Shown here piece after piece: positions 5,270 through 11,216 of a DNA stretch of 11,216 nucleotides. The DNA is taken from positions 1 through 11,216 of the forward strand of contig JAGLDT010000268.1 of assembly GCA_023145485.1 (NCBI GenBank), in the 5' to 3' direction. Both the position numbers and the translations under genes were made by a program. Within the stretch, counting starts at the first letter, position 1, and each line of letters starts with the position of its first letter. Under the pieces are notes generated by a model. The model made no database searches. It saw only the letters and a list, made by a program, of their open reading frames with translations, and was not told where the DNA came from. This stretch comes from Cocleimonas sp. GTDB lineage: Bacteria > Pseudomonadota > Gammaproteobacteria > Thiotrichales > Thiotrichaceae.

Positions 5270-8200
5270 ATGATGCCTATACTAATAAGCTTACTACTAA
5301 CAGTGGGTCTTTTCGCGCTCTTTCTAAGCGTTCAACGCTACGCAATGGCATTATCATTTTTGATTATTTTGCTTTTTTTAGACTCCAAAAAACACAAACT
5401 TTATTTTCAGTCTGTCTTGCCTTCGTTGGCACTTGGTTTTGTTATGCTGTTCTCATCGCAGGCAATGGCAGGACCCGCCCCAACGCCTAATATTGCGACG
5501 GATGTGCCTGATAAATACCTTGTAGGTGAAGATTTTTGTTTTACGGCAACGTTTAGCAATAGCAATGACACGGGTTATGGACCTTATTTGCGTCTTATTA
5601 CAAAGCCTGATTTTAGTTTTATTTCTTCTTCGCTCTTAAATTTGCCTGTTGAAGTAATCCCTGTTGCGGGCACACTTCCTGGAGCATCTCCTGGGTTGAT
5701 TGATCCTATTTCAGGGACGGTTATAATAGGGCCAGCAGGTTCGAGTGTCACTATTTTACGTTTACCGATTGGTTCAGTGGTGACAGGGGGGATTCCTTTA
5801 AATGTTAATATCTGTATTGATTTTGATAAAGATGCAGTGATTGATGTCATACAAAATGACGCAATACAAATTGTCCCTGCGTATGAATACGGGGATACCG
5901 CTACAGGAGATAATGGAACGATTATTGGGAGTGTTGATAGTAGTCCTGTAACGCCCGAGTTGATTCATTTTACAGAGCATTGGATTTCTCCAGAAACTGA
6001 AAACCCTCCAGGCCCTGAGTTTCCTTTTCCTGTTCATGGGATAGCCAATATTGCTTCTAACTTAACGGTTACCCCTGTCACCTTTCCAACGATTAATATT
6101 GATGAAGAGCGTCAATTTGTGGGGCCTATTACGATAACAGGTGGAACAGGTTGTACTATTACGGCTACTTCCGCAACAGGTCAGGTACAAACAGGTAGCT
6201 CGCCTTTTTCTCCGACTCATATGACAGTACCAGGAGGAAAATTGGATGTTGACTGTACTAGTGCTATAGGGACTGGTACCGAGGGGGCTTGGGAAAGCAC
6301 AGATGTATTGGTTGATTTTTCTGTTTATATTATTGATATTCTTGATGAGACAGTTTGTACTACAGAGGCTGATCCTTGGGTAAATACAGGTAAGCATGTC
6401 GTTATTCGAAAAGGAGGTTCTACGACTTCAGTTCCTGGAAACACCTTAACCTTTAGCCTAAATTTTGCCGTCAGTGAATACGCGACGGCAACTTATATCC
6501 GCATTGAAGATATTTTGCCTGATGGTTATACCTATGTAGCAACAACAGGGATGACCATTGAGGGTAGTAGTTACAGCATTACGCCAGTCGTTGATCATAA
6601 TAATGCAACGGGAATAACGAAGTTAACCTACAATGTCAGTGATGTGCATACCAATGATTATGCACCTACGACAACGGGGGTTATTACTTATACCGCTATT
6701 ATAGATCAGAGTTATGAGGCAACTAATTTGCCCGTTGAATCCAATGATTCCCTAAACAATACAGTTGAAATTTTCTATACCACATTACAAGGTGCTGGAA
6801 CATTAGCGACCCCTTGTATTGAAAACTCTGCTGCAACGGTTCTTATTCAACCCATTGCAACGAGTAAAATTATTGTTAATCCATTAGCTGAATATAGACC
6901 AGGTGATGAGGTGATTTTTCGCTTAAAAATGGATATTCCTTCAGGAGACACGCGTAATATTGTTTTTGAAGATTACTTTCCTTTACCTGTCTTTATTGCA
7001 ACAGCTATTAATACTTCAACAAATCTAGGAACTAATCCTAATATTTCGATTGCAACTGGAGATACATTAGGTTTAACACCGACAAGCATAACAACGGATG
7101 CTACACAAAATAAGTTGAGAATTACATGGCCTGATGTGACAACAACAACACCACAGTCAATTGTTATTGATGTTAAAGTTACAGTTAGTACTGAACCTTT
7201 TGCCGATAATCTCTTTTTAACTAATTTACTGAGTGTTGCTTCGGATAATACCGTTGGTTATCGTACTACGTTGTATGCTGGTATTAATTTATACGTTCGC
7301 GCACCGACGTTAAGCATTCAAAAAACAGCTGATCAAACCATTGTTGATGCAGACGATACGATTGGCTTTGATATTACGATTAAGAACAACGGTGGAGCAA
7401 TCGCCTATGATGTTGTGGTAACCGATACGCCACAAACAGGGCTAGGGAATTGCTCTGCCTATTCAAGTAATGTCGCTGGCTCAACAAATGGAGATGGTAA
7501 TTATGTTATTGCCTCGCTTGCAGCAGGGGCAGAAGCGGTAGTTTCTATTTCATGCGATGCATTAGCTGATGTTGAGTCGGGATCAATCCTTATCAACCAA
7601 TCCAGTGTTAGCTGGACATCAACACCTAATGGAACAGAATTTCCGCCAAAAACAGATACCGTTAGTGTCAATGTTCACAAACCTACGCCTACTAAGGCAA
7701 TTATTAGTACATCAGAAGCACATACCGATGATGCCTTAGCTGATTTACGCCCTGTTACGATTGGTGAAATTGTTCGCTATCAATTAAAAGTGGCGTTACC
7801 TGAGGGGCATTTAACTAATTTACGCATTACGGACGCATTGCCTGATGGACTTATTTTTGAAAATGATGGCACTGCAAAAGTTGCTTTTGTTTCAAGTGCT
7901 GGAGCGATTACGACTGATATTGGTGCTTTATCAGGGTGTGGAACTATAAATCAGGTAGGAAATGAAAGCTCGGTGGATAGTATTACACCAAGTTGTCCTA
8001 TCACTCCGACAGGAGGTACTTTTGTTTCAGGGACTAATCCTATTTTTGCACTCAGCACTAGCTCAGGGCATGTAGCTAATACTGATAGTGATGCAGATAA
8101 GGAGTATGTGGTCATAGCATTTAATGCGCGTGTCTTGGATATTCCTAGCAATAGTAATACCAGTGCTAAAATCAACGCTATAAGTGTGCAAACTCAGACC

Positions 8201-10867
8201 TTAAATATTGCTTCAAACAATCGAACGATTAAGCTAGTCGAGCCTTTATTGCAAGTGGCTAAACTCGCAGATAAAGGAAGTGTTGATGCAGGTGATACCA
8301 TTACTTATACCGTCAATATCAGCCATATTAGTGCAGGAACAGTAGCGCAGCAGTCAACAGCGAATGCCTATGATGTAAAAATCACAGATATTATGCAAAG
8401 TGGGTTATCCTATAATGCAGGAACTTTGTTAGGAACTTGTACGGGCGGACTCAACCCCGTTACTAGTGATAGTGATCCTTCAGGTGCTGGTTTTACTTTA
8501 ACCTTGCCCTCTTTACCGCTAGGACAGACCTGTGCCTTAACTTTTAAAGCCACCGCCTTACTTGCCTTGATGAGTAGTGACCAGATTACGAATAAAGCAG
8601 ACCTAAATTGGAGTAGTTTACCCTTGAATGGCACTACACCCAATCCAACAGGTACAACGCCACAGGTAGGTAATGAGCGCAGTGGGGCTAAGTTTTCAAC
8701 TGCAATTGTTCAAATTAATGACCCTATCCCAGCAAAAAGTATTGTTAGTACCAGTTTAGTGCATACCTCTGAGGCGGGCGTAGGCACTGTAGCAGATCCA
8801 CGTCTTGTTTCTATTGGTGAAACAATTCGCTATCGCCTTGTAACAAAAATTGCAGAGGGTACAGCAACTAATATTATTATCAAAGATCAAATACCTGCTG
8901 GTCTAAAATTCATTACTGGCTCGGCTAAATTAGCATTGGTTTCCAATGATGCAAGTGGCGGTATTAGTACTAGTTTAAACTGTACAGGTGGGTCAATAGC
9001 TCAATCTGGTAATGAGTCAAACTTGAGCACCATTATCCCAAATTGTGGTATTTCAGCCGTTGCTGCAACCTTTGTTTCAGGTACTGATGTAGCCTTCAAT
9101 TTAGCGACTTTAGTTAATAGCGATAGTGATGCTGATAAAGAATATATTGTGATCGAATTCGAGGCGGAGGTGCTTAATGAAACCATCAACCAACAAGAGG
9201 CCTTATTAAACAATACTTTCCATGTTGCTATCAATGCTGTTGACTTCAGTACATCGAGTGCTGCAGTTGCTAAAGTTATTGAACCACAAATTACACCCAC
9301 TGCAACCTTAAATTCAACAGGTGTTAACTCAATGCATTTTACCATCACCTTGACAAATACAGGCAGTACAACCGCCTTTCAAGTGGCAGGGGACGAGGGT
9401 ACGCAATGGTATTTTGATTTGCCCGAAGGGCTTCGTGATATTAGCAATATCACCACCAGTATTTCAGGCTCGGTGGTAGAAAGTGGGACAGCAACGGTGA
9501 TTCAAGCCAGTGATTTTATTATTTCTGGTGTTAAAAGCACACAATTCACATTGCAAAAATTCATGGATATTACCCCCAACTCCAGCTTAGTCATTGAATT
9601 TGATGCAGAGCAAATTCCTTTTTTTATTCCTTCTAATTCAAGTACAATTACCGTACTTGAATATTCAGGTCAAGCAACAGGATCAACGACTGTCGTCAGA
9701 ACAGGTGCAGATCTTAATACAGGCTCAGGCAATCAACCCATTACCAGCACTGCAGTAAAGAATGACTATCGCAGTGAACTTGTCATGGCAATGTACCAAA
9801 TCAGTGGTACGGTATTTGAAGATATTGATGTCGATGGGGTGAAAGATGCAGGTGAGCGGGGTCTTGGAGAAGTCACTATTGTTTTAGACGATGGTACTAG
9901 CTGTAAAAGTGTTAAAACCAATGCAGATGGTGAGTACGGGTTCTTCCCTCTTTTAGCGGGCAACTATACCGTTTATGAAGCAGTGCATGAATACACACCA
10001 ACACCTTCAAATTGTCCGCCTACGCCTCAAGATCCCGCGTCTTATTACTCCGTTACAACCAATTTTCCTGCTGTTGTGATCACTAACGGAGATAGAGCCA
10101 ATATAAATTTTGCTGATATTCAAAGACCTATCTTTAACCCTGATCACTCAGGTGAAGTTTTACCAGGTAATGTCATTTTTTATGCCCATGTCTTTACAGC
10201 AAAAACAGATGGAACCGTCAGTTTTTCTACCGCTAATACAGGCACTGCTAGCGCAGGTTGGAATAGTACTCTATACCATGATAGTAACTGTAATGGTAAT
10301 CTTGAAAGCAATGAAGTGGTCATTAGTACTACTACCATCAATAAAAATGTAGAAGATACCGTTTGTATTATTAATAAAGTCTTTGCCAGTAGCGCCGCAA
10401 GCAACGGTGAAAGCTATATCAACAGCATCAATGCAAACTTTAGATACGGTAATGGAGTCCTCATCGCCAATAGTACCTTAAAAATCACCGACCTTAGCAA
10501 AGTCGCCTCAGGTGGCTCAAACGCAGGAACCTCACGTTTAGAATTGATCAAAACAGTAGAGAACATAACCCAAGGTGGGGCAGAAACAGAAACGCAAAAT
10601 GAAGCTAAAGGAGGTGATGTATTAAGGTACAGAATCTACTACAGCAACACAGGCACAGGGGTTATTACCGATCTAAAAGTTAACGATGTTGTCCCTGAAT
10701 TTACCGCCCTCCTAACCCAGCCTAGCTGTGAAACACCCTTACCAGCAAGTCTTACGTCCTGTGTCGCTACTATGACTGGTTCGGATATTGAATGGGTCTT
10801 TGGAATAAACGATGTCTTAAAAGGTGGAGCTAGCGGCATGGTGAGTTATGAGGTTGAGATAGAGTAA
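5270..10867 (+). CDS. Giant secreted surface protein with DUF11-like, D2-like and SdrD-B-like domains
   Basis: This 1865-residue, single-ORF, probable adhesin or filament protein starts after CGGGGAAC. The second ATG (5273) has slightly better spacing. Residues 1-38 hold two hydrophobic segments, and 46-67 form a signal-like segment ending SSQAMA, so the N-terminal region is unusually long. The mature part begins near 68, with VGEDFCFTATFSN and GYGPY (85-105). Tandem Ig-like modules follow: about 374-525, 529-680, 681-800 (DUF11), 805-992 (D2-like), 992-1148 (DUF11), 1152-1339 (D2-like) and 1340-1500. Residues 1509-1580 are SdrD-B-like with a perfect calcium loop (Asp1518 to Glu1529), and 1671-1682 is a second EF-hand-like loop. 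Residues 1752-1865 are a last DUF11-like domain ending naturally (MVSYEVEIE). There is no LPXTG, PEP-CTERM, OmpA or autotransporter barrel, so attachment or export beyond the outer membrane is unexplained. Polar, Thr/Ser/Asn-rich and lysine-poor composition fits an extracellular stalk. Confidence 0.85.
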   Translation: MMPILISLLLTVGLFALFLSVQRYAMALSFLIILLFLDSKKHKLYFQSVLPSLALGFVMLFSSQAMAGPAPTPNIATDVPDKYLVGEDFCFTATFSNSNDTGYGPYLRLITKPDFSFISSSLLNLPVEVIPVAGTLPGASPGLIDPISGTVIIGPAGSSVTILRLPIGSVVTGGIPLNVNICIDFDKDAVIDVIQNDAIQIVPAYEYGDTATGDNGTIIGSVDSSPVTPELIHFTEHWISPETENPPGPEFPFPVHGIANIASNLTVTPVTFPTINIDEERQFVGPITITGGTGCTITATSATGQVQTGSSPFSPTHMTVPGGKLDVDCTSAIGTGTEGAWESTDVLVDFSVYIIDILDETVCTTEADPWVNTGKHVVIRKGGSTTSVPGNTLTFSLNFAVSEYATATYIRIEDILPDGYTYVATTGMTIEGSSYSITPVVDHNNATGITKLTYNVSDVHTNDYAPTTTGVITYTAIIDQSYEATNLPVESNDSLNNTVEIFYTTLQGAGTLATPCIENSAATVLIQPIATSKIIVNPLAEYRPGDEVIFRLKMDIPSGDTRNIVFEDYFPLPVFIATAINTSTNLGTNPNISIATGDTLGLTPTSITTDATQNKLRITWPDVTTTTPQSIVIDVKVTVSTEPFADNLFLTNLLSVASDNTVGYRTTLYAGINLYVRAPTLSIQKTADQTIVDADDTIGFDITIKNNGGAIAYDVVVTDTPQTGLGNCSAYSSNVAGSTNGDGNYVIASLAAGAEAVVSISCDALADVESGSILINQSSVSWTSTPNGTEFPPKTDTVSVNVHKPTPTKAIISTSEAHTDDALADLRPVTIGEIVRYQLKVALPEGHLTNLRITDALPDGLIFENDGTAKVAFVSSAGAITTDIGALSGCGTINQVGNESSVDSITPSCPITPTGGTFVSGTNPIFALSTSSGHVANTDSDADKEYVVIAFNARVLDIPSNSNTSAKINAISVQTQTLNIASNNRTIKLVEPLLQVAKLADKGSVDAGDTITYTVNISHISAGTVAQQSTANAYDVKITDIMQSGLSYNAGTLLGTCTGGLNPVTSDSDPSGAGFTLTLPSLPLGQTCALTFKATALLALMSSDQITNKADLNWSSLPLNGTTPNPTGTTPQVGNERSGAKFSTAIVQINDPIPAKSIVSTSLVHTSEAGVGTVADPRLVSIGETIRYRLVTKIAEGTATNIIIKDQIPAGLKFITGSAKLALVSNDASGGISTSLNCTGGSIAQSGNESNLSTIIPNCGISAVAATFVSGTDVAFNLATLVNSDSDADKEYIVIEFEAEVLNETINQQEALLNNTFHVAINAVDFSTSSAAVAKVIEPQITPTATLNSTGVNSMHFTITLTNTGSTTAFQVAGDEGTQWYFDLPEGLRDISNITTSISGSVVESGTATVIQASDFIISGVKSTQFTLQKFMDITPNSSLVIEFDAEQIPFFIPSNSSTITVLEYSGQATGSTTVVRTGADLNTGSGNQPITSTAVKNDYRSELVMAMYQISGTVFEDIDVDGVKDAGERGLGEVTIVLDDGTSCKSVKTNADGEYGFFPLLAGNYTVYEAVHEYTPTPSNCPPTPQDPASYYSVTTNFPAVVITNGDRANINFADIQRPIFNPDHSGEVLPGNVIFYAHVFTAKTDGTVSFSTANTGTASAGWNSTLYHDSNCNGNLESNEVVISTTTINKNVEDTVCIINKVFASSAASNGESYINSINANFRYGNGVLIANSTLKITDLSKVASGGSNAGTSRLELIKTVENITQGGAETETQNEAKGGDVLRYRIYYSNTGTGVITDLKVNDVVPEFTALLTQPSCETPLPASLTSCVATMTGSDIEWVFGINDVLKGGASGMVSYEVEIE
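7682..8245 (+). repeat. D2-like module copy 1 in the surface protein
   Basis: Residues 805-992 start PTPTKAIIST and end KLVEP. The copy carries IGEIVRYQL, TDALPDGL, GNESS and DSDADKEYVVIAF. It has the same 188-residue length as the second copy at 8723-9286 and shares motifs with it in the same order, so the two arose by duplication. They are diverged at the DNA level. Confidence 0.8.
8723..9286 (+). repeat. D2-like module copy 2 in the surface protein
   Basis: Residues 1152-1339 start PIPAKSIVST and end KVIEP, with IGETIRYRL, KDQIPAGL, GNESN and DSDADKEYIVIEF matching the first copy position by position. A DUF11-like module (992-1148) separates the copies, so the duplicated unit may be the two-module pair. 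Confidence 0.8.
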
Positions 10868-10879
10868 CTTCTCATAACT
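10844..10879. terminator. Hairpin spanning both convergent stop codons, possible bidirectional terminator
   Basis: AGTTATGAG (10844-10852) and CTCATAACT (10871-10879) are a perfect 9-bp inverted repeat, extended inward by GTT/AAC (10853-10855 with 10866-10868) across a 2-base bulge. The surface-protein stop (10865-10867) and the transposase stop (10872-10874) both lie within it. No T tract follows on either strand, so termination would be weak. Confidence 0.45.
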
Positions 10880-11216
10880 TACAGGTAGCGTTCTTAATAA
10901 TTTCAGCCATAGAAGGAATTAGGTTTTTCTCTGAGGTTCGATCAATCAAGTATTTCCAAAATGAAATACCGTGTTTTCGACAGGTTTTCTTTAGACTGGC
11001 AAACGTATCTCGACATCGCCGACCATTTTCGCTTCGAGTACTTCCACTGATTTTTCGTTTTTTCACATAATCTCGAATATCAGCTTCACTCAAATTGTTA
11101 TGTAAAGGAAGTTCAGGGCGCTCTAAAACTCTCAATAATTCATGTTTATTTTTGGCGATTCGTTTTAATAATTGATTGAGTGTTTCGTAGGTTGTTCTTG
11201 TTTGAAAGAGGTTAAA
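10868..11216 (-). mobile_element. IS66-type insertion sequence, one end only
   Basis: The extent is inferred from the transposase end. I could not identify a terminal inverted repeat or target duplication, because the other end is outside the window. The left boundary is uncertain by tens of bases. Confidence 0.55.
10872..11216 (-). CDS. IS66-family transposase, C-terminal part (cut by window edge)
   Basis: The minus-strand frame is open from the right edge for 114 codons to the TGA at 10872-10874. An internal TTG near 11135 is not the real start. The family signature is clear: PLHNNLSEADIRDYVKKRK, with Glu of NNLSE as the likely third DDE catalytic residue, then ISGSTRSENGRRCRDTFASL and KKTCRKHGISFWKYLIDR. 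This is the conserved end of the IS66 DDE domain plus the C-terminal tail. The rest (usually about 400 residues) lies outside. It converges on the surface-protein gene, with only 4 bases between stop codons, so the element boundary must lie at or inside the end of that gene, or the element is decayed. Confidence 0.9.
   Translation of the reverse strand, partial: FNLFQTRTTYETLNQLLKRIAKNKHELLRVLERPELPLHNNLSEADIRDYVKKRKISGSTRSENGRRCRDTFASLKKTCRKHGISFWKYLIDRTSEKNLIPSMAEIIKNATCKL

Noticed and set aside
1..11216. CRISPR arrays, tRNA genes, toxin-antitoxin pairs, retron or phage-defence cassettes.
   Set aside because: I saw no regularly spaced direct repeats, no tRNA cloverleaf, and no recognisable defence gene cluster; the lone Uma2 gene is not enough.

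Overview
The window looks like a piece of a low-GC gammaproteobacterial chromosome. It has an S15 gene of gammaproteobacterial type, a lipoprotein with Asn-Asn after the lipidation cysteine (an outer-membrane signal), secreted proteins with Sec signal peptides, a stand-alone Uma2-family gene and an IS66-type transposase end. This mix fits sulfur-oxidising Thiotrichales/Beggiatoaceae-like genomes, but the genus-level placement is only a guess from gene style.

Left part (1-2117). The start of rpsO (ribosomal protein S15) runs off the left edge on the minus strand, behind a structured leader. Upstream of it on the same strand is an orphan Uma2-family (PD-(D/E)XK-like) gene. Divergent from that are a tiny predicted lipoprotein and a multi-pass membrane protein with an HELTH zinc-peptidase motif (M50-like). 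A perfect 21-bp inverted repeat ends this block and the next one.

Middle part (2118-5225). Two minus-strand genes form an operon: a secreted protein resembling DUF6345, with a His-Gly / Cys arrangement like clan CD (caspase-fold) peptidases, followed by a secreted stand-alone FTP/PepSY-like protein. A perfect TGTGA-N6-TCACA palindrome sits at class II (-41.5) spacing from a -10 hexamer, which suggests CRP control. This pair is the best candidate for an undescribed functional unit: a possible split peptidase plus trans-acting propeptide or inhibitor. To its right are an AT-rich intergenic region, a well-supported 34-residue single-pass membrane micro-protein, and a YdjM/DUF457-type membrane metal-binding protein followed by a terminator.

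Right part (5226-11216). A single 1865-residue gene encodes a giant secreted surface protein. It has an unusual, very long hydrophobic N-terminus, alternating DUF11-like and D2-like Ig modules with recurrent Lys/acid/Asn triads (possible intramolecular isopeptides), an SdrD-B-like domain with a textbook calcium loop, and a final DUF11-like domain. It has no visible anchor. Four bases after its stop lies the convergent end of an IS66-family transposase that continues off the right edge. A hairpin spans both stop codons.
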